Part shown: piece by piece, positions 1 to 6,389 of the stretch
How positions within the stretch are numbered: position 1 is the stretch's first letter
Layout: every line of letters starts with the position of its first letter
Position numbers and translations under genes: made by a program
Notes under the pieces: generated by a model
Told to the model about the DNA's origin: nothing
The model's database searches: none
The model's input: only the letters and a program-made list of their open reading frames with translations
DNA from: an uncultured Lachnospiraceae bacterium
Lineage (GTDB): Bacteria; Bacillota; Clostridia; Lachnospirales; Lachnospiraceae
Length of the DNA: 7,502 nucleotides
NCBI GenBank assembly: GCA_910584785.1
Contig: CAJUDX010000103.1
Span: forward strand, 1 to 7,502
Direction of reading: 5' to 3'

Positions 1-179
1 ATATTGCCCTGACGGAGAAGGGGTATAACCCTGTGAATCAGATCGTTGGGTATATTATGTCCGGGGACCCAACCTATATTACCAGCCATAAGAACGCCAG
101 AAGCATTATCATGAAGGTGGAGAGGGATGAGCTTTTGGAGGAATTGATGGAGGTCTATATTGACAGGAAGCTTCGGTAA
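1..179 (+). CDS. ireB: IreB/ReoM family regulatory protein (DUF965, UPF0297), 3' end only
   Basis: The reading frame enters the window open and ends at TAA 177-179, giving the last 58 complete codons of a protein that is normally about 85-90 residues. The visible sequence includes the very conserved core KGYNPVNQIVGY, then SGDPTYITSHKNAR and a C-terminal helix with ERDELLEEL, which is the IreB signature. In Enterococcus faecalis IreB is a phosphorylation target of the kinase IreK and affects cephalosporin resistance. In Listeria the orthologue ReoM controls ClpCP-dependent turnover of MurA and so peptidoglycan synthesis. The regulatory threonine lies in the N-terminal part, outside this window, so phosphorylation cannot be judged here. 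In relatives the upstream neighbour is alaS, and ruvX follows as it does here, 139 nt downstream. The family call is firm; the role in this organism is by homology. Confidence 0.95.
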   Translation, partial: IALTEKGYNPVNQIVGYIMSGDPTYITSHKNARSIIMKVERDELLEELMEVYIDRKLR

Positions 180-318
180 GCGACGGGGCGTGTAAAAAGT
201 GGCAGAAGAGAAGTTTGTGGCTGTTGCTTTGCGGCGATAAGGAGGCAGTCGGCGAGGGGTGCTTACGTTCATACGAATGATTAGGCGATCATCGGCTGTT
301 TTTGTGTTGGAGGAGACG

Positions 319-810
319 ATGAGGATACTTGGATTAGACTATGGTGCAAAGACAGTAGGCGTGGCAATCAGCGACCCGTTGGGGATTACCGCACAGGGGC
401 TTGAGACGATTGTGCGCAAGGAGGAGAATAAGCTCCGCAAAACCTGTGCCCGAATTGAGGAATTAATTGAAGAATATGGGGTTAGTGCCATTATTTTAGG
501 GTATCCTAAGCATATGAATAATACCGTGGGAGAGCGGGCAGAAAAAACCATGGAATTTCAGGTGATGTTAGAGCGCCGCACCGGAATTTCTGTGATTTTA
601 TGGGACGAGCGTTTCAGCACAGCTTCGTCGGAACGGGTATTAATGGAAAGTGGTGTCCGTCGGGAGAATCGGAAGGCTGTTATTGATAAGATCGCAGCCG
701 TCTTCATCCTGCAAAACTATTTGGATTTCAGGAGTACAGCAAAAGAGGGCGTTAATGCAGACGCAAAAGAAGGCGTTAATGCGGACGCGGAAGAGGAAAA
801 TCATGAATAA
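319..810 (+). CDS. ruvX: Putative Holliday junction resolvase / pre-16S rRNA nuclease (YqgF/RuvX family)
   Basis: This is a 163-residue cytoplasmic RNase H-fold nuclease. YqgF proteins are implicated in maturing the 5' end of 16S rRNA; the older resolvase name rests on fold similarity to RuvC. Visible landmarks are the N-terminal GLDYG with D7, GYPKHMNNTVGERAE near 61-75, DERFST at 97-102 and DKIAAVFILQNYLD near 123-136, so the acidic residues expected of the active site are present. I chose ATG 319 because the family begins MRxLGLDYG and GGAGG at 309-313 sits 5 nt upstream. The frame stays open back to a GTG at 259, but that extension does not resemble the family and its Shine-Dalgarno spacing is poor. 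Most family members are 135-150 residues. This one has about 25 extra residues after the last conserved helix, with a duplicated KEGVNADA unit and an acidic end. The last 8 nt overlap the next gene. Confidence 0.93.
   Translation: MRILGLDYGAKTVGVAISDPLGITAQGLETIVRKEENKLRKTCARIEELIEEYGVSAIILGYPKHMNNTVGERAEKTMEFQVMLERRTGISVILWDERFSTASSERVLMESGVRRENRKAVIDKIAAVFILQNYLDFRSTAKEGVNADAKEGVNADAEEENHE
739..786 (+). repeat. Two-copy 24-bp in-frame tandem repeat at the ruvX 3' end
   Basis: Two adjacent 24-bp units (739-762 and 763-786) differ at only two positions, both silent (GAG/GAA and GCA/GCG). Each encodes AKEGVNAD. The repeat lies just outside the conserved RuvX fold and 17 nt before the start codon of the following gene. 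A partial third unit may begin with the GCG GAA GAG that follows. It looks like a recent in-frame duplication by replication slippage. Confidence 0.9.
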
Positions 811-1081
811 GGAAGAGAAAATTACTCTGCTGACAGAAAATGGAGAGTCGCTGGACTTTTTTGTGCTGGAGGAAACCAGGATTAACGGAAAAAACTATCT
901 GCTTGTAACGGACGAAGAGGATGAAAAGGCAGACGGGGAATGTTATATCCTTGAGGATACTTCCGGGGACGAGGAGGAAGAAGCGGTTTACCAGTTTGTA
1001 GAGGACGAACAGGAATTAAATGATGTATTTCAGATTTTTACCCAGCTTTTGGACGATGCAGACGTGGAGCTTCAAAAGTAA
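803..1081 (+). CDS. yrzB: DUF1292 family protein (YrzB-like, UPF0473), very acidic
   Basis: A 92-residue soluble protein with no signal peptide or membrane segment. It has 30 Asp/Glu against 6 Lys/Arg, including a DEEDE run near 37-41 and GDEEEE near 55-60. The pattern of an N-terminal strand pair (KITLLTENGESLDFFVLEE), a loop, NYLLVTDEED, then a closing FxxVEDEQELNDVFQIF helix is typical of DUF1292. The molecular function of this family is not known, so I give none. The start at ATG 803 is supported by AAGAGG at 791-796, six nt upstream, and it overlaps the ruvX stop codon, so translation is probably coupled. The neighbours on both sides match the conserved yrrK-yrzB pair of Firmicutes. The same frame is open upstream to a GTG at 650, but that extension lies inside ruvX and is not part of the family. 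Confidence 0.9.
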   Translation: MNKEEKITLLTENGESLDFFVLEETRINGKNYLLVTDEEDEKADGECYILEDTSGDEEEEAVYQFVEDEQELNDVFQIFTQLLDDADVELQK

Positions 1082-1104
1082 ACAGGATGGGTAAAGTAAC
1101 AAAT

Positions 1105-1109
1105 GGAGG
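1105..1109 (+). promoter_or_regulatory. Shine-Dalgarno site that points to a TTG start for RNase J
   Basis: GGAGG at 1105-1109 lies 7 nt before TTG 1117. It falls inside the reading frame if translation began at the in-frame ATG at 1087. That ATG has only AGG directly against it, with no usable spacing. The site therefore favours the TTG. Confidence 0.65.
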
Positions 1110-1116
1110 TAAAAGA

Positions 1117-2787
1117 TTGAAAGGAAAAGAAACAAAAAATGATGTAGTAAAAATTATCCCTTTAGGGGGATTGGAACAGATTGGAATGAATATTACGGCG
1201 TTTGAATGTCAGGACAGCATTATCGTGGTGGACTGCGGACTGGCCTTTCCTACGGATGATATGCTGGGGATTGATTTGGTGATTCCTGATGTCACGTACT
1301 TGAAGCAAAACATAGAAAAAGTCAAGGGTTTTGTGATTACGCACGGTCACGAGGATCATATCGGTGCCCTCCCTTATATTTTAAAGGAACTGAATGTTCC
1401 GGTCTATGGTACGCGGCTGACCATTGCCCTGATTGAAAATAAATTAAAAGAAATCAATATGCTGAAAAATACCCGGCGCAAGGTGATTAAGCATGGGCAG
1501 TCGGTGAACCTGGGATGTTTCCGTGTGGAGTTTGTAAAAACAAATCACAGTATTGCCGACGCGTCAGCCCTGGCTATCTTTTCTCCGGCGGGGATTATCG
1601 TCCATACCGGAGACTTTAAGATTGATTATACCCCGGTATTCGGCGATTCTATCGACCTGCAGCGCTTTGCCGAACTGGGAAAAAAAGGCGTTTTAGCCCT
1701 GCTGTGCGACAGTACGAACGCCATCCGCTCCGGCTTTACCGCCTCTGAGCGAACCGTGGGTAAGACGTTTGATTCTATTTTTGCCGATCATCAGCATAAG
1801 CGGATTATCGTAGCTACCTTTGCGTCCAATGTGGATCGGGTGCAGCAGATTATTAATTCCGCCTATAAATATGGGAGAAAATGCGTGGTTGAGGGCCGAA
1901 GCATGGTCAATGTTATCGGGACAGCCAGTGAGCTGGGTTACATTAAGATTCCTGAGGGAACCTTAATTGAGATTGAACAGCTGAAAAACTATCCGCCGGA
2001 AAAAACCGTGCTGATTACCACCGGGAGCCAGGGCGAGTCGATGGCAGCGCTGTCCCGCATGGCTTCCTCCATCCATAAAAAAGTTTCCATTACGCCCAAC
2101 GATGTGATTATCTTAAGCTCCACCCCGATTCCAGGCAATGAAAAGGCGGTAGCCAAGGTAATTAATGAGCTGTCCATGAAGGGCGCAGAGGTGATTTTCC
2201 AGGATACCCATGTATCCGGGCATGCCTGCCAGGAGGAAATTAAATTAATTTATTCCCTGGTGCATCCGAAATATTCCGTGCCCATCCACGGCGAATACCG
2301 CCACCGTATGACACAGGCTACCTTAGCCCGCGATGTGGGAATCCCCAGGGAAAATGTGCTGATGATTAATTCCGGGGATGTGCTGGAACTGAGTCAGGCA
2401 AAGGGTGAAGTCACCGGTCATGTCCAGGCAGGCGCGATCCTGGTGGACGGGCTTGGCGTGGGCGATGTGGGCAATATTGTTCTCCGCGACCGGCAGAATT
2501 TGGCACAGAATGGAATTATTATTGTCGTGTTAACCCTGGAAAAATACAGCAACCAGCTTTTGGCTGGGCCGGATATTGTCTCAAGAGGTTTTGTCTATGT
2601 AAGGGAATCCGAGGACTTGCTGGAAGAGGCCAAACGGGTGGTGGACGAGGCTGTGGCAGATTGTCTTGAACGCCGGGTAAGCGACTGGGGCAAGATGAAG
2701 AATGTGATTAAGGATAGCTTAAGCGACTTTTTATGGAAGCGGATGAAGCGGAACCCAATGATCCTTCCGATTATCATGGAAGTATAA
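1117..2787 (+). CDS. rnjA: Ribonuclease J (metallo-beta-lactamase / beta-CASP family)
   Basis: A cytoplasmic 5'-to-3' exo- and endoribonuclease for mRNA turnover and rRNA maturation. From TTG 1117 the protein is 556 residues, close to the 555 of B. subtilis RNase J1. The metallo-beta-lactamase motif HGHEDH is at 76-81, TNHS (H144) and HTGDF (D166) supply further metal ligands, and the beta-CASP region carries TGSQGE (302-307), STPIPGNE, HVSGHA (H369) and HGEYRH (H391). A C-terminal domain follows from about residue 440. All catalytic residues are present, so it should be active. An upstream ATG at 1087 would add 10 residues; I prefer TTG because of the Shine-Dalgarno position. Two stop codons in tandem (TAA TAA) end the gene. 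It sits 35 nt after yrzB and 27 nt before the mltG-like gene, so probably in the same transcript. J1 versus J2 cannot be settled from one copy. Confidence 0.96.
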   Translation: MKGKETKNDVVKIIPLGGLEQIGMNITAFECQDSIIVVDCGLAFPTDDMLGIDLVIPDVTYLKQNIEKVKGFVITHGHEDHIGALPYILKELNVPVYGTRLTIALIENKLKEINMLKNTRRKVIKHGQSVNLGCFRVEFVKTNHSIADASALAIFSPAGIIVHTGDFKIDYTPVFGDSIDLQRFAELGKKGVLALLCDSTNAIRSGFTASERTVGKTFDSIFADHQHKRIIVATFASNVDRVQQIINSAYKYGRKCVVEGRSMVNVIGTASELGYIKIPEGTLIEIEQLKNYPPEKTVLITTGSQGESMAALSRMASSIHKKVSITPNDVIILSSTPIPGNEKAVAKVINELSMKGAEVIFQDTHVSGHACQEEIKLIYSLVHPKYSVPIHGEYRHRMTQATLARDVGIPRENVLMINSGDVLELSQAKGEVTGHVQAGAILVDGLGVGDVGNIVLRDRQNLAQNGIIIVVLTLEKYSNQLLAGPDIVSRGFVYVRESEDLLEEAKRVVDEAVADCLERRVSDWGKMKNVIKDSLSDFLWKRMKRNPMILPIIMEV

Positions 2788-2814
2788 TAAAAAGTCTGGG
2801 AAAGGGGGAGACAA

Positions 2815-3210
2815 ATGAACGACGCAGCAAACGATATTAATCGGGTGACAGGAGTGATTATCAAGGTCTCCCTGAAATTAATTATTATCGCCCTGCTGAT
2901 TTTGGTGCTTTATGAGGGAATGCATGCAGGGTTTAACTTTGGCTATGAAATATTTGCTGATGTGGCAATGGCACCAGAGCCGGGAGTCGAAGTAACCATA
3001 CAGATTTCTTCTGACGTATCAGAACGCCAGGCAGGAAAGCTGTTAAGAGAAAAGGGGTTGATTCACAATGCGTATGCTTTTTGGATTCAGGCGATTTTTT
3101 ATGATTATGAAATCTATCCGGGAACCTATACGTTAAACACATCGATGACTTCCCGTGAGATTTTAGATGAACTCAGTGTAAAGCCGGAGGAAGGGGAGAC
3201 ATCGTCATGA
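2815..3210 (+). CDS. Short MltG-like membrane protein: anchor plus LysM-like subdomain, no catalytic domain
   Basis: A 131-residue protein with a short cytoplasmic N-terminus, one membrane segment near 13-34 (IIKVSLKLIIIALLILVL) and an outside region at about 58-121. That region resembles the N-terminal LysM-like part of MltG/YceG: SSDVSERQAGKLLREKGLI, a Phe/Trp-rich helix, YPGTYTLNTSMTSREILDEL. MltG is the endolytic lytic transglycosylase that terminates nascent glycan strands; full proteins are about 340-390 residues. Here the protein stops right after the first subdomain, and the part with the catalytic glutamate is missing. The end is clean: the stop overlaps the next start codon (ATGA), so this looks like a settled short gene and not a frameshift. 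A strong purine-rich Shine-Dalgarno site (2804-2810) precedes ATG 2815. The position matches yrrL (mltG) of B. subtilis. Lytic activity is not expected; a binding or regulatory role is inference. Confidence 0.8.
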   Translation: MNDAANDINRVTGVIIKVSLKLIIIALLILVLYEGMHAGFNFGYEIFADVAMAPEPGVEVTIQISSDVSERQAGKLLREKGLIHNAYAFWIQAIFYDYEIYPGTYTLNTSMTSREILDELSVKPEEGETSS

Positions 3211-3857
3211 GTGAAAAGGAACGTCTGGCGGATTACCTTGCTTCCCTGGAACCTGCAGCAGATCGTTTACTGGTACAAATCGAAACAAAGGCAAGGGAGG
3301 ACAGGATTCCCATTATCCGCAAAGAGACCGGAGCCTTGCTGAAAACGTTAATCGCAGCCCTGCAGCCGGAAAAGATTTTGGAGGTGGGGACTGCCGTGGG
3401 ATATTCCTCCCTTCTGATGGCAAATGTAATGCCGAGAGAGGGGCATATTACAACGATTGAAAACTATGAAAAACGAATCCCCATTGCCAGGGAAAACTTT
3501 CGCAGGGCGGGAATGGAAGAGAGGATTACGCTGCTGGAGGGAGATGCCGGGGAAATCATTCAAAATCTGCCCAAGGCTGCCTATCGGTTTATTTTTATGG
3601 ACGCAGCTAAGGGGCAGTACCTGCACTGGCTTCCCCGGATACTTGAATTGCTGGCGCCTGGGGGGATACTGGTTTCGGATAATGTGCTTCAGGATGGGAC
3701 TATACTGGAATCACGGTTTGCGGTGGAGAGAAGAGACAGGACGATTCATCGCCGGATGCGGGAATATTTGTATCAGCTTAAGCATAGGAAAGATTTGGAA
3801 ACAGCGGTATTGCCCGTGGGGGATGGAGTAACGGTGAGTGTAAAAAGAGCCACATAA
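3207..3857 (+). CDS. trmR: O-methyltransferase, TrmR-like (tRNA 5-hydroxyuridine methyltransferase)
   Basis: A 216-residue class I SAM-dependent methyltransferase of the cation-dependent O-methyltransferase (COMT/CCoAOMT-like) family. The SAM-binding loop EVGTAVGYSS is at 59-68, the acidic residue ending strand 2 is E84 (TTIEN), GDA is at 112-114, and likely metal ligands are D132 (FMDAAKGQY) and D158-N159 (SDNVL). The C-terminal PVGDGVTVSVK is typical of the family. B. subtilis YrrM (TrmR), at the same position in this gene cluster, methylates 5-hydroxyuridine at position 34 of tRNAs to give 5-methoxyuridine. The U32 gene directly downstream matches the enzyme that makes the hydroxyuridine, which supports this substrate. 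The start is ATG 3207, overlapping the previous stop by 4 nt, with AGGGGAG 8 nt upstream. Family membership is firm; the tRNA substrate is inferred from order and motifs. Confidence 0.88.
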   Translation: MSEKERLADYLASLEPAADRLLVQIETKAREDRIPIIRKETGALLKTLIAALQPEKILEVGTAVGYSSLLMANVMPREGHITTIENYEKRIPIARENFRRAGMEERITLLEGDAGEIIQNLPKAAYRFIFMDAAKGQYLHWLPRILELLAPGGILVSDNVLQDGTILESRFAVERRDRTIHRRMREYLYQLKHRKDLETAVLPVGDGVTVSVKRAT

Positions 3858-3942
3858 GTGAAAATTTTGGTTAAAATGATGATATAAAACCAACAATGCC
3901 GATGAAAAATAAATAGGCAGAAACATAAAGGAAGATGTACAC

Positions 3943-5172
3943 ATGAAAATACCAGAACTTTTAATTCCTGCCGGAAGTTTGGATGTTTTAAAGACCGCTG
4001 TTATTTATGGCGCTGATGCAGTCTATCTCGGCGGCGAAGCATTTGGGCTTCGGGCAAAGGCAAAGAATTTCTCGATGCAGGAAATTCGTGAAGGAATTGC
4101 ATTTGCACACCAGCGGGGAGTGAAAATTTATATTACTGCCAATATCCTGGCACATAACCGGGATTTAGCGGGGGTGGAAGTCTATTTTAACGAATTAAAG
4201 GAATGCCCGCCGGATGCTTTGATTATCTCTGATCCGGGTGTATTTCGTATTGCCCGGCGTGTCTTACCTGGGGTGGATATTCATATCAGTACACAGGCAA
4301 ATAATACGAATTATGAAACCTATCGTTTTTGGTGGGAGCTTGGGGCGAAGCGCGTGGTGTCGGCGCGGGAACTGACATTGGAAGAGATTAAGGAGATTCG
4401 CCGTCATATTCCAGAGGAGATGGAGATTGAGAGTTTTGTTCATGGGGCAATGTGCATCTCTTATTCCGGGCGCTGTCTGCTCAGTAATTATTTTGTGGGC
4501 AGGGATGCAAACCAGGGGGCCTGTACCCATCCCTGCCGTTGGAAATATGCCGTGATGGAGGAGAGCCGTCCGGGAGAGTATCTTCCGGTGGAGGAGAATG
4601 AGCGGGGGACGTTTGTGTTCAGTTCACGGGATTTATGTATGATTGAACATATTCCTGAATTGATGGAGGCTGGAATTGACAGCTTTAAGATTGAGGGGCG
4701 GATGAAAACGGCGCTTTATGTGGCGGCAGTAGCCCGGACGTACCGCAGAGCAATGGATGATTTTGTGAAGGAGCCGGGGCTTTATCGGGAGAATTTGTCC
4801 TGGTATAGGGAAGAGATTGGGAAGTGTACCTGCCGGGAGTTTTCTACCGGGTTTTATTTTGAACGACCGGATCAGAATGGGCAGATTTATGAGAGCAGCA
4901 CCTATATCAAGAATTATACGTATTTGGGAACAGCGGAGACTGTGGATGAAACGGGGCGCTGCCGGATTGAACAGAAGAATAAGTTTACTGTGGGTGAGAA
5001 GATTGAGGTGATGAAGCCGGACGGAAGGAATTTAGAAGCTGATGTTCTGGGGATTTTTGACGAGGAGGGAAGGAGCCAGGAGAGTGCGCCCCACGCCCGG
5101 CAGGTGATTTGGGTGGATTTGGGGGTGGATTTGGCACCTTATGATATTCTGCGCAGGAAGGAAGAGGAGTGA
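3943..5172 (+). CDS. trhP: U32 family protein, TrhP-like (tRNA U34 hydroxylation)
   Basis: A 409-residue protein of the U32 'peptidase/collagenase' family. It opens with PELLIPAGSLDVLKTAVIYGADAVYLGG, and the U32 signature runs from ESFVHGAMC to GRCLLS at about 163-181. Cysteines at 171, 178, 194 and 232 fit the spacing of the four cysteines that hold a [4Fe-4S] cluster in UbiU; C198 is also present. DSFKIEGRMKTALYVA near 246-261 and a C-terminal beta domain from about 310 complete the usual architecture. Members once called proteases are now known to be hydroxylation proteins: TrhP (E. coli YegQ, B. subtilis YrrN/YrrO) makes 5-hydroxyuridine at tRNA position 34 using prephenate-derived chemistry. 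Location next to a TrmR-like gene supports that role. The length is nearer YrrO than the shorter YrrN. Start ATG 3943 has AAGGAAG at 3928-3934. An 85-nt gap separates it from the methyltransferase gene. Confidence 0.88.
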   Translation: MKIPELLIPAGSLDVLKTAVIYGADAVYLGGEAFGLRAKAKNFSMQEIREGIAFAHQRGVKIYITANILAHNRDLAGVEVYFNELKECPPDALIISDPGVFRIARRVLPGVDIHISTQANNTNYETYRFWWELGAKRVVSARELTLEEIKEIRRHIPEEMEIESFVHGAMCISYSGRCLLSNYFVGRDANQGACTHPCRWKYAVMEESRPGEYLPVEENERGTFVFSSRDLCMIEHIPELMEAGIDSFKIEGRMKTALYVAAVARTYRRAMDDFVKEPGLYRENLSWYREEIGKCTCREFSTGFYFERPDQNGQIYESSTYIKNYTYLGTAETVDETGRCRIEQKNKFTVGEKIEVMKPDGRNLEADVLGIFDEEGRSQESAPHARQVIWVDLGVDLAPYDILRRKEEE

Positions 5173-5207
5173 CAGGGTGGAGTTGATTGAAAAGTGAGGG
5201 AAAGAGA

Positions 5208-6293
5208 ATGCTTTCAGTGATTTTGGGAATCCTGTCGGCAGTGTGTCTGGCGTATTTTGGGATTATTTCGTTTTATTCCGGGATTAAGACGTCGGCGGTT
5301 TGGATATGGCTGGCGCTGGCGGTGGTGTTTTTTTTGCTTTCGCAGGGTAATGTTTATTATCACCAGCATAAGCATAAGGTTCCTTTGTGGATTCCGGTTT
5401 CTTTGGCTACGCTTTGTACTGCGGGAGTGGTGATTTTTGTGATCCTTCAAATCCTGATTTTTGGGGGAATGATTCGGACGGCGCCGGAGCATTTGGATTA
5501 TTTGATTGTGCTTGGAGCCAAGGTGAGGGAGGATGATATCAGTTCTTCGTTAAAGCACCGGCTGGATAAAGCGATTCGTTTTGCCCAGGAGCACCCGGAG
5601 ACTAAGCTGGTGCTTTCTGGTGGACAGGGCGAGGGGGAGCCAACAGCAGAGGCGCAGGCAATGGCGGAGTATTTGGCCTATAATGGAATTGCCAGGGAGC
5701 AGATGCTTCTGGAATCCGTTTCGACGAGTACGACGGAAAATATGCTGTACAGTAAGCGTGTGATTGATGAACAGCGGGAGCAGGAAAAGGAAAGTCTGCA
5801 GAGAGAACAGCTGAAGGAAAGTTTGGCACGGCTGGAGCTTTCGATGGCGTTGGCGCAGTTGGAGACAGAAGAGGAAGCAAAAGTGGAAGAGCATGTGGTG
5901 ATGCTTGAGAGTCCGACAGACCCTGAAGAAGAAAAACGAAGGGAAATGATAAAAAAAATTCGTGAAAACCTTGCAAAAGGTGAGGGCAGGCAGAGGAAGA
6001 GCTATGGGCCGGCGCAGGAGTTTTATTCAGCTTCGTCCGGCAGCCAGGATGCAAATTTAGAAGCGCTGATGCAGGTTTATCCCGGAGCAGCGGAGCTTTT
6101 ACCGGATAAGCCATTGCAGATTGGGGTACTGACCAGTAATTTTCATCTTTACCGGGCAATGAAGATTGGCGAAAAATGCGGATTTGAACATCTCTATGGT
6201 GTTGCATCCACCGCGGACCCGGTATTGTTCATTCATCTCTGTGTAAGGGAAAGTATTGCCATATTGAAGGATAAATTTATGGGAAATATGTAA
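5208..6293 (+). CDS. Membrane-anchored DUF218 (YdcF/SanA/ElyC-like) protein with a long internal insertion
   Basis: A 361-residue protein with about three N-terminal membrane segments (roughly 2-24, 30-46, 60-88) followed by a DUF218 domain. Domain landmarks are DYLIVLGAKV (97-106), SLKHRLDKAI (114-123), KLVLSGGQGEGE (133-144), ESVSTSTTENMLYSK (169-183) and, much later, IGVLTSNFHLYRAMKIG (305-321) with GVASTAD (331-337). In usual family members the last two blocks are only some 10-20 residues apart. Here about 115 residues lie between them, rich in Glu, Gln, Lys and Arg and likely helical. DUF218 proteins are tied to envelope integrity (ElyC, SanA) and E. coli YdcF binds SAM, but the reaction is unknown. 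I chose ATG 5208 because GAGGG (5196-5200) is 7 nt upstream; an in-frame TTG at 5187 with a nearby GGAG would add 7 residues. It begins 35 nt after the U32 gene. Confidence 0.82.
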   Translation: MLSVILGILSAVCLAYFGIISFYSGIKTSAVWIWLALAVVFFLLSQGNVYYHQHKHKVPLWIPVSLATLCTAGVVIFVILQILIFGGMIRTAPEHLDYLIVLGAKVREDDISSSLKHRLDKAIRFAQEHPETKLVLSGGQGEGEPTAEAQAMAEYLAYNGIAREQMLLESVSTSTTENMLYSKRVIDEQREQEKESLQREQLKESLARLELSMALAQLETEEEAKVEEHVVMLESPTDPEEEKRREMIKKIRENLAKGEGRQRKSYGPAQEFYSASSGSQDANLEALMQVYPGAAELLPDKPLQIGVLTSNFHLYRAMKIGEKCGFEHLYGVASTADPVLFIHLCVRESIAILKDKFMGNM

Positions 6294-6299
6294 AATGGG

Positions 6300-6327
6300 T
6301 TGTGGTGATGCGTCCGGCAAATATTTA
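6300..6327 (+). promoter_or_regulatory. Possible weak sigma-A-like promoter before the M16 peptidase gene
   Basis: TTGTGG at 6300-6305 and TATTTA at 6322-6327 are separated by 16 nt in the 96-nt gap before the peptidase gene. An AT-rich tract surrounds the second box. This is the largest gap after the U32 gene, so a separate promoter is plausible, but both boxes are imperfect and the call is tentative. Confidence 0.25.
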
Positions 6328-6389
6328 TTTATGCTAGTGTTTTTGCTTATGGGCGCAGAAAGGCTTAGGAAAGGAAAAAAGACAGCAGA

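Noticed and set aside
215..243. A promoter-like pair (TTGTGG, 17 nt, TAAGGA) in the ireB-ruvX gap
   Set aside because: The second box is a poor -10 match and overlaps a purine-rich run. The 139-nt gap shows no other convincing signal.
259..318. An N-terminal extension of RuvX from GTG 259
   Set aside because: The extra residues do not resemble the family, which begins at MRxLGLDYG. The AAGGAGG at 239-245 is 13 nt from the GTG, while ATG 319 has its own GGAGG.
650..802. An N-terminal extension of the DUF1292 protein from GTG 650
   Set aside because: It would overlap most of the conserved RuvX C-terminal coding sequence in another frame. ATG 803 has a well-placed ribosome site and gives the normal family length.
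3457..3831. A 124-codon + strand frame inside the methyltransferase gene
   Set aside because: It is an out-of-frame shadow with an unlikely composition rich in Trp, Cys and Gly, while the main frame holds all the methyltransferase motifs.
3867..3893. An inverted repeat (TTGGTT ... AACCAA, 15-nt loop) after the methyltransferase gene
   Set aside because: The stem is only 6 bp with two G-C pairs, the loop is long, and no T-tract follows. It is too weak for a terminator or a riboswitch.
5602..6207. A 201-codon open frame on the - strand opposite the DUF218 gene
   Set aside because: It is Pro/Ala/Ser/Leu-rich, matches no family I recognise, and lies opposite the Glu/Gln/Lys-rich insertion whose codon pattern keeps the antisense frame open. 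The sense strand carries clear domain motifs.
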